From the NCBI RefSeq assembly GCF_018691265.1, contig NW_024881321.1:22914198-22978197 (forward strand): a stretch of DNA of 64,000 bases, written 5' to 3'. Position numbers and translations under genes: made by a program. The notes beneath the pieces are model-generated. The model searched no databases. It had not been told where the DNA came from and worked only from the letters and a program-made list of their open reading frames with translations. Each line of letters begins with the position of its first letter. The stretch's first letter is position 1. The stretch comes from Tyto alba (lineage: Eukaryota; Chordata; Aves; Strigiformes; Tytonidae). Positions 49,946 to 61,848 of this stretch are shown one piece after another.

Positions 49946-50553
49946 TGTACTTTCACTGATTTTGGCTGGGACAGCATTAATTTTCTTTGCAGTAACATGT
50001 ATGGTGCTATTGGATTTGTGATGAAAGCAGTGTTGAGAACACACTCATGTTTTAGTTACTGATGAACAGCCTCAAGGCCTTCTCTGTTTCTTATGCTGAC
50101 CTGTCAGCAAGTAGGCTGAGGGAGCACAAGAAGTTGGGAGGGGACACGGCTGGGATATCTGACCCCAGCAGACCAAAGGGACATTTCATACCATATGATC
50201 TTTTTGCTCAGCAATAAAAGCTGGGGAGAGAAGGTGTTGGCAGAGAGGGGTGGGGGGGTGGGGGGCGAGGCAGGGGGGAGTTATGGCATTTGTCTTCCCA
50301 AGTAACTGTTATGCCTGATGGAACCCTGCTTTCCTGGAGATGGTTGAACACCTGACTGCTGATGGGTAGAAGTGAATTAATCCCTTATTTTGCTTTGTTT
50401 GTGTGCACAGTTTTGCCTTAGGTATTAAACTGTCTTTATCTCAGCTCAAGTTTTCTTGCTCTCACTCTTCCAATTCTCTGTCCTGTCATGCTGTGGGGGA
50501 GTGAGTAATCAGCTGTGTGGTGCCTAGCTGCCTGACAGGTTTAACCCACAACA
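49946..50553 (+). mobile_element. 5' LTR of a family-B ERV remnant
   Basis: A 608-bp LTR starting TGTACTTTCACTGATTTTGG and ending AACCCACAACA. In order come the TTAATTTTCTTTGCAGTAAC block, the GTTTTAGTTACTGATGAACAG block, GTAGGCTGAGGGAGCACAAG, CAGACCAAAGGGACATT, an AATAAAAGC box near 50212 at the TATA position, a G-rich run (50247-50278), the GGCATTTGTCTTCCCAAG block (50285), ATTAAACTGTCTTTATCTCAG with the poly(A) signal (50424-50429), and the U5 end. A primer-binding-site-like sequence and a leader follow, so it acted as a 5' LTR. It sits inside a CR1. TTTTA lies directly before it (49941-49945). Confidence 0.9.
50247..50278 (+). promoter_or_regulatory. G-run cluster with G-quadruplex potential in LTR
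   Basis: Four runs of 4, 7, 6 and 6 G separated by 1, 1 and 7 bases, just downstream of the LTR core-promoter position. The arrangement fits a G-quadruplex motif on the plus strand. The other family-B copy at 10954-10975 has a much weaker purine stretch here, so this copy may have expanded. Confidence 0.6.
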
Positions 50554-50561
50554 GTCCTTTC

Positions 50562-50579
50562 TGGATCCCAATATGGGCT
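50562..50579 (+). other. Decayed primer-binding site, tRNA-Lys-like
   Basis: Eight bases after the LTR end comes TGGATCCCAATATGGGCT. The position suits a retroviral primer-binding site, and the sequence resembles the tRNA-Lys(1,2) type site used by many betaretrovirus-like elements, with several changes. The tRNA identity is from memory and the match is partial, so it is moderately supported. Confidence 0.6.
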
Positions 50580-51255
50580 TTGAAGAGTTCAAGAAAATGA
50601 AAGATTTGATTTGAGTGGTACTGGATGGAATTTATAGCTGTTGTACTTGTTTAGTTACTAATTGGCAGAATCCTGTATTTGCTATGGGGTTTTCTTTCCT
50701 TACTTGTATATTAGAGTCTAGCAGTTGTTAGTAGCTGCTTTTTGCTTTTGCTGTTTGTTTTACCAACTATTGTCTTACTCTCTTATGTCTGCTAGAACTC
50801 CAATGTGAACACAGGTCAAAGGGATTGTGACCTGCGGATAAGCCCACATGGGAGCAGGTACACCCTGAGGCATCCATGGACATGGATGAGTCCACACCAG
50901 AGCATGCGTACCCCTGAAGAGACTAGCACTATGGATAAGTCCATACCACAGCAGGTACACCTCAGAACATCTGTGACTGTGGATAAGTCTGTGATGCAAG
51001 CAGGTGTGTCCCTGAAGGGACTGTGGCTCATGGATAAGTCCATGCTGGAGCAGGGGCAAGAGGAGGAGTTCAATGCAATGTTAAACCCTATGACGTGGTC
51101 CAAAGGGACCGAGGGTGAAGATTGTAATGCATATACCTTTAAACTGTTGTAACCATGATTTAAGTCACATGATATAGGAAGTACTATAGCAGGAACCACC
51201 ATAACCAGTGGAAGATAAACCTCACAAGAAGCAGTGCAAATGCAGCAATGAACAA
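50580..51255 (+). mobile_element. Leader/internal fragment of the family-B ERV
   Basis: Sequence between the primer site and the resumption of CR1. It includes a tandem array (50836-51079) and an open frame of 115 residues (50805-51152) that spans the array and has no gag-like motif. The last 100 bases contain AGGAACCACCATAACCAG and related words that I associate with avian ERV leader or early gag sequence. No protease, polymerase, envelope, polypurine tract or 3' LTR is present. TTTTA at 51256-51260 matches TTTTA at 49941-49945, which would make 49946-51255 the whole inserted unit, but a 5-base AT match could be chance. Confidence 0.7.
50836..51079 (+). repeat. 48-bp tandem repeat array, five copies, in ERV leader
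   Basis: The word GGATAAG (once GGATGAG) recurs at 50836, 50884, 50933, 50981 and 51032, with spacings of 48, 49, 48 and 51. Each unit continues with TCC/CCC, CA and an AGCAGG-type word, then a CTGAAG/CTGAGG-type word. Copies differ at many sites, so the array is old. One spacing is 49, so it does not hold a single 16-codon protein repeat in frame throughout. Confidence 0.85.
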
Positions 51256-51260
51256 TTTTA

Positions 51261-51932
51261 ACAGATTAAATCCAGAAGGACCTTAATGAACTTGAGGACT
51301 GAGCCAGAAGAAACCTCATGAAGGTAAGGACAAGTGGAGGGCTATACACCAGTGGCAGGTTTATTAATTTATTATTATGCATCTTTACAGACTAAAAAGT
51401 GACTGGCTGAATAGCAGCTCTGTTGGAAAGGACCAAGGATTACACTGAATGCCATGCTTATTTTAAAGCAGAAAAGCATTCTAACTGGGAATAAGGCAAA
51501 CCACAGACTGGATGAATATCATCATCAGATCATGCGGATTACCAGGGGCCTTGAATACATGGCATATGAAGTAGGTTTTAGAAAGTTGGACCATTTTCAC
51601 CTGTTGATCTGGAGGGTCAGGATAATTTAATTGTTTTCTACTACTATTTGAAAAAGCCATAAAGATAACATTGACAAACTCTTCTTGGTAGTAGCAGATG
51701 AGATAACAATGGAAAATATCCACAGACTCCAGTTTGGGAGGTTTGGACATTAGGAATAAACTTTTGCACTAGGAGATTTGTTGAAATCTGAAGAAGTTGC
51801 CTGAAGATGTTACAGATTCATCCTTGAATCTTTTCAGGAGTCAAATAGACAAAGATGACCTGGTTTTGTGATGACAGTAGTCCCAATATGAGTGGCAGGT
51901 TGGACTAGATTACCATAATTTCTATGATTCTT
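51261..51932 (+). pseudogene. Decayed CR1 LINE, ORF2 end and 3' UTR, right part
   Basis: CR1 resumes after the ERV insertion with a block resembling AGAGACCTTGACAGGCTTGAG (near 51270) and AGAAACCTCATGAAGG (51311), then a CTGGCTGAATAGCAGCTCTG block near 51402. The 3' UTR blocks follow: a GGTTTGGACATTAGGAATAAACTTT stretch near 51738, GAAGTTGCCTGAAGATGTTACAGATTCATCC near 51791, and TTGGACTAGATTACCATAATTTCTATGATTCTT ending at 51932. The octamer tail marks the true 3' end. A 30-base A/C-rich run (about 51934-51964) follows. All coding sequence is frame-broken. Confidence 0.85.
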
Positions 51933-51964
51933 TAAAAAACAAAACAAAACAAAAAAAAAACAAC

Positions 51965-54611
51965 AGAGAGAGAGACTCAGACTTCAACCAGTTTTCTTTA
52001 TTTCAGTCAGAGAATCACAAATAATAAGCAGATGCTTGAAAATTGTCTGAAGTTGACAAAGTTTTAAAACTTCTGTGAAGAAATTTTGTTATTCGGTATT
52101 TCATCATTGGGACACATTTATTATTTCATTGTTCATAGAAGAACAAGAATAGCTATTGAATTATTAAGCAGAAACACATGGACAGAACTGGGCATCAAAG
52201 TTGTTCCTTTTTTTTTAGTCAAAAATTTTCCAAAGGCTTAAGTTTGTTTCTGCAAAAAAACAAAGTTATTTGGATGAAACAAAAAATTTTTAATGGATAA
52301 TCGATTATGGCTTAATTTAGTCTGCGGACATGTTAATTTGATTAATGATTATTTAAGAGATTTTTCTTTTTCTTTTTTTTTTTTTTTTTTTTTTTTTTCC
52401 TGTTATTTCCTTAGATGCTGTGTAGTAGAGGTGGATAGAGTATGCAAAGGAACAATAAACTCAAAGCGGAAATATTTCAGATACCCAGGCATTTCAGAAG
52501 ACTTATAAATGAAGGAGGATGGTTCTACCTTTCTGACAGGATTGCTGACTTTACTAACCAAAAATTTATATTAGGCCACTCGTTCATTCTCTATATCTAG
52601 AATTAAGATATACAATTCTTTGTTTTACTTGGAGAAAATAGCTACAAATCTCAAAAAACCAAAACAACAACAAAAAAAACCCAGTGGAATTAACACTTTG
52701 AATATCAGCCTACTAGTCCTGATCTCATTACAAAACTATCAGTGTGAGCAATGAGATTGCATTGAAAGTCTTGAGGAAGATATTGTATTTGAAGAACTAG
52801 TGGTCTTGAGTAAGCCACATCTACTTTATTGCGGTTTGTACTTAGTGACTGAAAAGCCTGCATGACAGTGAGTGACCACAGTGCAACCCCCTATATATAC
52901 CAATGTAAGGGAATGTGCTGGAATACCCTGGATAATTGCTGTTCTTGGGTACAGTTTCTAGATATGTATAGCTAGATATGCTCTGATGGACATTATGAAA
53001 GAGGTAACATTCTTACCTGTCAAGACAAGATGTATAATTTTGTTTGTTAATCAGATGTAAGGATCCATGGTATAGGGGACAAGGGTGAACCTTTCTACAG
53101 ATGGTATATGCACACTGTTATAAGGGAATATTCACCTGGGGTTCATCTGATGCTGCACAAAAACAAGTTCCCAGTTTCTGAAAGAAGGTAAAATTTACTT
53201 GCTATGTATATTTTTTCTTCCTATTTCCATTTTATTATCAAAGTCATTTTACTGTGCTATTTGCTCTTGTACCTTCCTTATTGATATCTAGAAAGAATCC
53301 TTCACCTCATCCAATGAAGAACAGGCATGAGCTAATATATACTTCCCAAAGCACATTTTGAGGCCCATATTTCTGGAAAAAACAGGCTTACATGTATTAT
53401 ACCTCATAAAATATGGTCCCAATATAATCCAGTCAAACCATATAAATACAAAGTTGGAAAATCTATTATTTTCTCTGCTTTTCACAGACTTTTCTTTCTG
53501 TTTCAGACAGCTTTCAGAATAATAATAAGCATACACAAGCTGGAGATCTGGATGCTTTACTTCCATTGAGAAATAATCCCTGGACACTTATTGTTTCTGG
53601 CAGCAGCAGCGGGAGGAACAGTGTAGCTTGCTATTAAGATCACTAGAAGTACAGTTTAAACATTAAAAATGACAATTTATTTAACTCTTTTTATCAATAC
53701 ATTTTTATCTAAAGTTGCTACTGGTATATTTTTAGATTTTTTTTTCTAACTTGGACTTTTCTTAATTGTTTGTCAATTGTAATAGGTTAAATTTGCTACA
53801 GAACAATTTTGAAGTTTATAATTATTTACTCCTAATTAAATAATAATAAAAAAATACTGTTATGCATCATTCTGAATTCCATGGTTTATTACGGCCCTCT
53901 GTAAAGAGGTTGATCAAGGTGAAGATATTGAAACATATTTATCTGCAGACTGATGCACAGGTATTTTACTTTTAATTTCTACTGGCCAAAAATAAAAGCT
54001 TTCTGCTTTATTCTGAAGCCATATGTGGCTCTAAAATCTATATTGGAAATAAATAAAACCAACAAAACAGTGTTTGTGACATCTGAGGAAAATGTGGCCT
54101 AATATGTTATAGTGTCATCCTTAACAGAAAGGTCATGACCGACACGATGACAAAGAGTTATCAGACTAATAAAATGGAGGTCCGCAGTTTTGTATTGCTC
54201 ATTGGCTGACACATGTCTTGAGACTGATTTTCCTCAAGTACTGCCACTTTTATTACTTGTCAGTGCAAGATATAGTCCAGTGTATTTCTTAGAATACTTA
54301 TATGTAAATGACATCGCTGACATGTACTGATGTTGGGTGTTGTAATGAGGTTTGAATTCAGTTTCACTCACTGCAAGAAGAAACACATTATGAATTTTTC
54401 ACCCATACAAAAAGATACTCTGTTTTCTGTAGTTAATCATAAGAAGGGAAAATAATTTTCTGTTTGCTTTCTAAACGAATGAACTTTCTGAAGTTGTACA
54501 TTACTGCTTTTGTACTTGAAAAATATTTTTTGAGTTTTCCAGATATCATTCATATTTCAGATTTTTTTTATTTTTCTCTTTCATAGACCTTTTAGAACGA
54601 CACTTACCATG
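51965..54611. other. AT-rich non-coding DNA, no gene recognised
   Basis: No exon or element recognised. It contains a 26-base T tract at 52373-52398. The 99-residue minus-strand frame at 53288-53587 has no motif I recognise and no supporting context. Confidence 0.6.
52373..52398. repeat. Poly(T) homopolymer, 26 bases
   Basis: Twenty-six T following a CTTTT-rich run. Simple repeat. Confidence 0.9.
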
Positions 54612-55692
54612 TGTCCTGGGTTTGAGTGAGTTGTGGGGATTTTTTGGTAGCAAAGGAGGGGGATACAGTGGTGGCCCCTTGTGAGAAGCTTCTTGAAGCT
54701 CCCCTGGCTCCAAGTCAGACTCATTTCTGCATCAAGGCTAAGCCAATCTGTTGTGCCTCTGCGATAACATATTTAAGAAAGGACATGGTGAAGAGGAGTC
54801 GGACTTGTGCAAAGGAGTTGCAGCAGCTGCGTGAACACCAAGGTCAGTGGAGGAATGGAGGAAGAAAGGAGGGGGTAAGTGTGCTGGAACAGAGATCCTC
54901 CTGTATCCTGTTGGTGGGACGACAGGGCGGACTCCCCTGCCACCCATGAAGATCTAAGGTGGAGCAGGCACTGACTTATGGCCTGTGAGGAGCTTCGCAT
55001 GGTTGTCCAAGGTGATTGTGCCCGAAGAAGGCCGGGGTCTTGTGAGAAAAGGTAGCACCCACTGTTTTGGGTGCTGGGACGATTGGAACATGTGGAGGTG
55101 TCCTGCAGTGGAGCATCTTGCGAAGGGCTGAAGCCAGTGGGAGGGACTGTAGTTGGAGAAAGTTGGTGTCCCATGCTGGAGCAGTGTAAGGAAACGTTGA
55201 GGTCCATGAGAGGGACTCATGTTGGACAAAGTTTGCGGAGGACTGTCTCCCATAAGAGGGGGACCACGCTAGAGCAGGGGGAAAAATTCCAGACGCTCCC
55301 CCCACCGAAGATGGAAGAAGTGGCAGCACTGACTGCCCCCCCCCCCATTCCCTGCTCCCTCTGCCGCTGAAGGGAGGAGGTAGAGATATCAAGAGCAAAG
55401 CTGATCCTGGGAAGAAGGGAGGGATGGGGGTAAGGTGCTCTCAAGATGTGTCAATGCTTCTCACTGTCTTACTAAGTGTTGTTGTTAGTGTCTTTAATAA
55501 ATGTATATTCTGTTTTTTCTTCCCCTAATGAGTCTGCCTTTTGCCCATGACTATAATGGGTGATCTGCCCCTCCTGGTCCTATCTCGAATCCCAAGCCCC
55601 CTGCTTTATTTTTCCCTTCTCATCACTAGGGGGGAAGGTAGGAGTGAACGGCTGTGTGGTGATCAGTTGCCTTTTGAGCTCAAACCATGACA
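54612..55692 (+). mobile_element. Solo LTR, avian ERVK-like family C (plus strand)
   Basis: A 1081-bp LTR beginning TGTCCTGGGTTTGAGTGAG and ending GAGCTCAAACCATGACA. It has the same family and orientation as 47376-48389, with the same succession of blocks: a CATATTTAAGAAAGG core-promoter site near 54767, repeats built on ACGCTGGAGCAG/ATGCTGGAGCAG, a GCTCCCCCCACCGAAGATGGAAGAAGTGG block, a C9 run near 55339, the GGAAGAAGGGAGGGATGGGGGTAAGGTG block, an AATAAA signal (55496-55501) and the U5 end. No primer site follows and no clear 6-bp target duplication is visible, so it is a solo LTR with altered flanks. Open frames of up to 144 residues inside it, on both strands, are products of its GC-rich repeats. 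Confidence 0.87.
55496..55501 (+). terminator. LTR polyadenylation signal AATAAA
   Basis: Canonical hexamer about 190 bases before the end of the family-C LTR. The sister copy has a degraded AATTAAAT at the matching place. Confidence 0.65.
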
Positions 55693-56418
55693 GCAGATTA
55701 TTTTTCCCCTTCCCAAATTGCCTCTTTCTCTTTGTTAATAAAATTCTCTCTATTTTTTCTTAAGCCAAACAATCTCTGTTTAAATCACATTAGTAAGATA
55801 GTCTTACAACACAATTTTATTCCTAAAAGTACAAAACAAATCTACTTGACAGTAGAATAATGCAATCTTATATTTTGTCTCAGTTATATCATACCAGAGG
55901 AGATACAAAAGATATTTTAGAACTAGACTTTTATTTAATGTATCTGGGAATCAATAATGTTTACTGGACAACAAAACTCTATACAAAAAATTATGTACCC
56001 AGAAAAACTAGTTCTATGTACCGTTAAATTTCTTCAACATCCTAACAAGACTCATAAATTCATTTAAGACCCTATAGACATAATATATTATGAAAGTTAA
56101 GGGACAGGGAAAAACATTGTTCTCTTATTGCAACAAAGACTATATTCCATTCCTCAGTTTCTTTAGGACATGCATACTGCTAAGCCTGCTTTCAGCTCCA
56201 GCTCATTGGAGAATATTTTCTGTATGGCATGAAAAGTGTGCTGGAAACTGTCACGTGTCAGGAGATTGTCTAGTTTGTGTTGTTGCTTATTCTCCAGCAG
56301 CTGTCATTCTCTACAGATAATAACACCCTTTTTAACACATTTCTTGTCGGTCATATCACTGAATATTTACATCTTCAAGCCTACAATCTGTCACCTGAAA
56401 GTCTGGTCATATTTAAAA

Positions 56419-56473
56419 TAAATCAAACCAAACCAAACCAAATCAAAACAAAACAAAACCCAAAACAAAAACC
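56419..56473. repeat. (AAACC)n / (AAAAC)n microsatellite
   Basis: Tandem AAACC units grade into AAAAC units. Simple repeat. Confidence 0.85.
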
Positions 56474-59400
56474 CACAGTTTTCTCCTGCTTAATGCAGCT
56501 CAACATTTCAGAATATTCAAGTGATCTAACATCCCTCTACCCATCGCCATTTAAATCATGTCACTTGTTAAATCCTTTGTAATATTCGCTCAGTTGTGCC
56601 ATAATCACCTTGACTGTCTTCTTCCCTGCTTTCTTTTTTCGAGGTTAGACTTGCCACACCACTGGAACTCAGTCCAGATTTAAAAATTGTAATTAGTACA
56701 GTGACTGGAAATACAATTATCAGGTTTTGGAACTGATTCGCTAACTTACTCTTTCCTTTTTCCTAGGCTGATTTCTAGAAATCTTGATTCAAAAGGGTAT
56801 GGCCCACATTCCACTTCCTTTAGTTACAAACACCTACACAGTAATATAAGAAACCAGACATTAATAAAACCAATTTTATATTAATGGCTAATTCCGAAAA
56901 AAGTTTCCAGGAGGATCTAATGAGTCAGCAATGTACCAAAATTAAAATACAATGTCTACATCTTTAGTCTCCAGTTCCAGAAGTTTAGCCATGTGATCTT
57001 GAGGGAACGGGCAACAGGTGGAATTTAGCACATGAAAAAGTTAACTATTCTTCATAATAATGTATATATATGTAGCAAGATTATATAAAATTTCTTTATC
57101 TACAGCCACAGCTCATATGATTCCTTCTAAAGCTGATCCCATGTAATGACATCTTATTCATCAGTAGATCTTCATCATGTATTCTTTGATATAATTGCCA
57201 TTCATTTTTCCAACAAAGGAAAAGTGCTCTTGTATTAACATCAGCTAGCAATCATCTGTACGTTTTCACACTATGATGACTTAATTCTATACTATTTTTT
57301 TGAGCTGATCCCAGAACTTTTTTACCTTAACAAAATTTCTCATTAGTTCTGATATCATTTGGCTGATATCTGGCTATCATTTTAAGACATTGTTTAGGAG
57401 TTTAAAATAGTTGAGGAATTTCCTCTCTTTAGGATGTCTCAGTATTTTAGCCCTTAAGTAGAAGTGAGCAATATAAGTGCTAGTTGATTTACTCCAACAC
57501 AAACTGATGGAAAACAAAGTCACAAAGGTTTAGCTGTGTCTAAATAAGTTAATCGATGCTTCTCAGCATCAGCTATCACATTTTGCTGTTTTATGTCATG
57601 AATGGCTTCAAGAAATATCAGCTATTTCTATAGTCAACAGTCAGCTTTGAACTACAGAACTACTACCATTCATGCTGGTTTCAGTCTTGAAGGCAGTCAA
57701 AGTTACATTCAGATTAAAAAAAAAAAAAAATGTTGCCTCATTTATTCAACAAAGGTTTATTTTCAAAAACTTACAAATATTTTGAATTATTCCTGAACTG
57801 AGATAAATTTCTTAAATATTAGACTTGGGAAAGTGTTAAAACAGCAGAGGGGTTTTTTTGTGGGCATTTGCTTGTTTCTTTGTGGGAGGCGGCTTTTTTG
57901 CTGTTGAGTTAATTCAGGATAATTTTTCAATTTACTTATTTTCTTTGATAAGATTGATGAACCAAAAAATCAGTTATTCACTCTGCTTTACTCACTGACA
58001 TGATGATGAGAAGAAACTCCTGCAGATATATATCTCTATCAACTCCTCCAGGAAAAACTTTCTTTAGAAACCCAAACTCAGTGTCTCAGGAACATATGCA
58101 ATTCAACATTCAAGTTGTAGCTTGTCCTCTGATCCTTTCTTCATTATAGTATTTATAGGTTTATTAAGGGGTTACACACTTAGAGAACAAAAACCCCTCT
58201 AATATTTACCAGATAATAAATTGAACCTTCCAAGTTTAAAGACTTATTTGATTATGAAGTTTTAAAAGGAATTCCTAAGTAGTTCAGCTCTGTTGTGAAA
58301 ATAAAGGATGTCTAAGTTGGCAGTTCATTACTTTACTTCCTTGGGGCTTTTGTTCTCCTAATAATACCTTTATTATCAACTTCAATGCTCATGTTTTCCA
58401 AACAGTGAATAATGGTGAATTTTCAGTGGAATGTACCTACACAAAGCAAGACATTTAGAACTGCAAATAGGACTGTTAGCTGTCTTGCTCAGCATCTTCT
58501 TTCTCATTTCTCTTTAAAAAAAATTAAGATTTATCTTTATCCAGGAATCATCAGATTTAAACATCTGAGTGTCTACTTTACTTGTGCACAGGCACCATTT
58601 CGATGTCTAGCTTACATTCAGACATTGCTGTGATGCAGCCAGGTGTCTAAATATTATCATCACTGTCTGCAAAATCATGAATTCTAAGTGAAACCAGACA
58701 ACTCAAGCCCAGAGAAAGGTTAAAGACAGAACTTTTGAACTGTCAGTGAAGTTCAGTCAGGAATACAAGAGCACCTGCTCTACATAACTAGTGAGTTTGC
58801 AGACAGCACGTACAAGGAGACAGAAGAGACTGCAAAGAGTTTCTGGCTTTGTCTTATCATATAGTTTTCTTATTTGTTTCTCTTTGAAACTTCAGTTTAC
58901 ATCAGTATAGAGAAAGTGTTAGTATACACAGGTTAGAGTATGGAAGAAGATAGTCATAAGTATAATTTAGAAAAGAGAAATAAAGTTAGAGATGTTAAAG
59001 GCTACATCTGCACTGTGATACCCTTGTATCTTAACGTAACTTGAGTTCAGTGTGAACTCTGTGATTTAAGAAGTGGGCTGAATAGTGAGAGGGATTTGGA
59101 TGTGTTGGGATTTTTACACAGAATCATTGACACAATGCAATTTTGAAAGTCCTGTGTAAACTTGGAATTGTGGCAATATGATGTAACCACTGCTACTGAA
59201 CAAGAGAGATGATAAGGAACTTTTATAATTCCCTATCTAATACGATATTGACTAAATGACAGGACATTCTTTTCCTACAGTTAAAATGTTATTTTCTACT
59301 CTAATTGTAACAAGCTAACAGATATACAGCTTGAAAAACCAGACCACAAATCCATGTCTTATAGAACACGGTAATCTTCATGTGGTGAGGAATAGTTCTG

Positions 59401-61464
59401 AGGAGGAGTTCTGTTAGAATTCCTGGCTTGTTCTTATATAAATAACAATAGTAATCTTTATGGTTAGAAAATAATTTTTAATATGTCTGTGTTAGAGTCT
59501 AAAAACCATCAATTAGCACCATAATCATTGCTGCTGACCTAACCTGTTTTCTTTAGAAATACAGTTGTGATTAGGAGTTATGTCATTCTGGTTTTGTATC
59601 TATAGATGCTTTAAAATTTGCCATCTGAAAGTAAGTTTTAGCACTTCAGTTTCTTAAAAGAAAACTCTCTACAAGTCCCTTTTTTGTCATCATTGCTTAA
59701 TCTCAGATCATTAGACTGTATTTGAACATAACAGCAAAGACCTACTACAAGCTTTGACCTTGCTCATTTGAATAACTGTACTTTCCACAAAAGAAAGAAC
59801 CAAAAGTCAATAACCGTGTTTTGGTAAGAAATACACAACTGATGTGGTTTCCAGTTACTTGTATTTATGTAGTATTCATTTTCTCATCTGTTTTCTGGTT
59901 TCTGTATGTAGAACAAAAACTCAACTTACTGCTGCTGTGTACACATAAAGCCCTTACCACTACTAAAACATAAATAACTTATTTTTTAAAATATATTTTG
60001 GTTTTCATTACCAAAAGCACAAATAGCTGCATGCTATAAAGAATAGTGAATTAATTTCCTCAACTTCCTTAATGACTAAATATTTCATTACAAGTGGAAG
60101 TCAGGTAGCACCAATAGTCATCAAAACAGATAATTTTTGAAAATATAGTACAGTTGAGGAATTGTACATTAAGAATATGAGTCAGCTAATTAACTTTCTA
60201 ATGGAATTCACTCAGCTGCAATTCTAGCCAGGTTCAATACATAAGCTGTTTGTTATTCCAATAGTACCTTTGAAGTGTAGAAACTAGGTTGCACATTGTG
60301 GGTGTGGCAATGAAAATACTTATTTTACCCTTGTATGAGACTTCCAGTACATAGAAAATGGAGTTTGCCTAGCTATGTGTTTTCTAGGATTGCCTGTATC
60401 AATAAGGAGTACCACAGCTCAGTCATATATCACAAGTACATAGAGATCTATAACTGGAATTAATTCTGTAGGCATACGTATTTTTTTGTCATGTCCAAAG
60501 CAGGAAATAATGAGTTCTGAAATACGAGAGTGCAAGTGACTCCTAAAGTTTACTATGGCAAAACAGACTAGACAGTCTAGAGAATACATTATTTACTCTG
60601 TTCCTAATTTTACAATTTTGTGACACATTTTTCATATTAATGTAGAATTTTGTATTCTGATCTTATCTTCTAACAAAAGCCTAGCCAGCAAATGTAACCT
60701 GAGAGTATATCAGATAAATACTTCCATTCTAACTCCTAATATTATTGATCTAGACCATAAGCTGTTCTTTTTCTTTCTTTTTTTTTTTTCCCCCTTCATG
60801 ATTACAATTTCTGTCATCTTCATTATATTCAATTAACACAAATCAGTAAAGATATACCCTCCAGTCACAAGCTCATACAGTTTTTTAAAGCAAGCAGGTT
60901 TAATCACTAGTAATAATTGTACTGCTAAATGAAGATAATTGAATTGTACTGCAAAAAGTACAGCTCAAGAAGACTGTCATATGAACTGATAAAATTATAA
61001 GTGATTTGAATTCAGTGAACACTAATGTTTAGGGGTTTTTAATTTAGTTATCAGTAATTATTTAATCATGGTGATAGCTCTTGGATACGTATATCTAGTG
61101 CACTTTTTACATTTCTGATTATTTTAGCAATTATTTGTAGAAAAATACTAATAATTGAACATTAATAATTTTAGATACAGAGCTAAATTTCATTCAGGCT
61201 ATCTTTGAATCTGAACTTGATATAATTTGAGTTTGTTATGCTGCAAATAATGTATGTATATATAATTGTTTTCGTTGTTGTATAGATTAAGCTTTCACTC
61301 ACAAATTAAGATTAATTTTTGGAATTTTGGAAATGAGTTTATAAACTGAGATCATCTCTAGCCCTTATTGATACAATATGCTGAACAAAACTTCCAACTT
61401 CAAACCTATAAGCTTGGCCTATTTCTTATTTCAGAAATTGTTTTTTTCTCTACTAAATCTTTCT

Positions 61465-61467
<3 letters not shown>

Positions 61468-61495
<28 letters not shown>
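61468..61495. repeat. Poly(T) homopolymer, 28 bases
   Basis: Twenty-eight T after a TCTC-rich stretch. Simple repeat. Confidence 0.9.
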
Positions 61496-61848
61496 CCATT
61501 TCATCCATCTTTTAAACTGAGATGAAATTTTCCTTAAAGTAAGGAAAAAACAAACTTTGCATGTTTTTTCATGGGAAACTCTGTGCTGGTCATGACCACA
61601 TTAGACACTTATAAACATTGTGTTCTCAGTCTGGTTTATGTTTTAAATGACATATAAAAATAGATTAATTAGCTTGAGTAATTCAAGTAGTATAAAAAAA
61701 GACATCCTTTAGCTCCTCCAGTGTCTCCTGGAATATGGAATTGGCATGGAGATAATATGAGAGTCTCTTAACCATGTGGGAATCTTATGAATCATAATTC
61801 AAGATATGCAACATATGTTAGAAAACTGTGACAGGAACTGTGACATGA

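Noticed and set aside
50836..51079. Evenly spaced repeats considered as a CRISPR array
   Set aside because: Units are contiguous and diverged with no unique spacers, they sit in a retroviral leader, and the DNA is vertebrate.
50775..51202. 115-residue plus-strand frame and overlapping minus-strand frames in the ERV leader
   Set aside because: They are created by the 48-bp tandem units. One 49-bp spacing breaks strict 16-codon periodicity, and no gag-type motif is present, so I do not call a protein.
54773..55398. Minus-strand open frames of 99 to 144 residues
   Set aside because: They lie antisense to the GC-rich repeat part of a family-C LTR, overlap each other in several frames and have no domain. 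They are shadows of LTR repeats.
47376..55692. A single full-length provirus bounded by the two family-C LTRs
   Set aside because: The intervening 6.2 kb is CR1, a different ERV remnant and AT-rich DNA. There is no primer site after the first LTR and no polypurine tract before the second.
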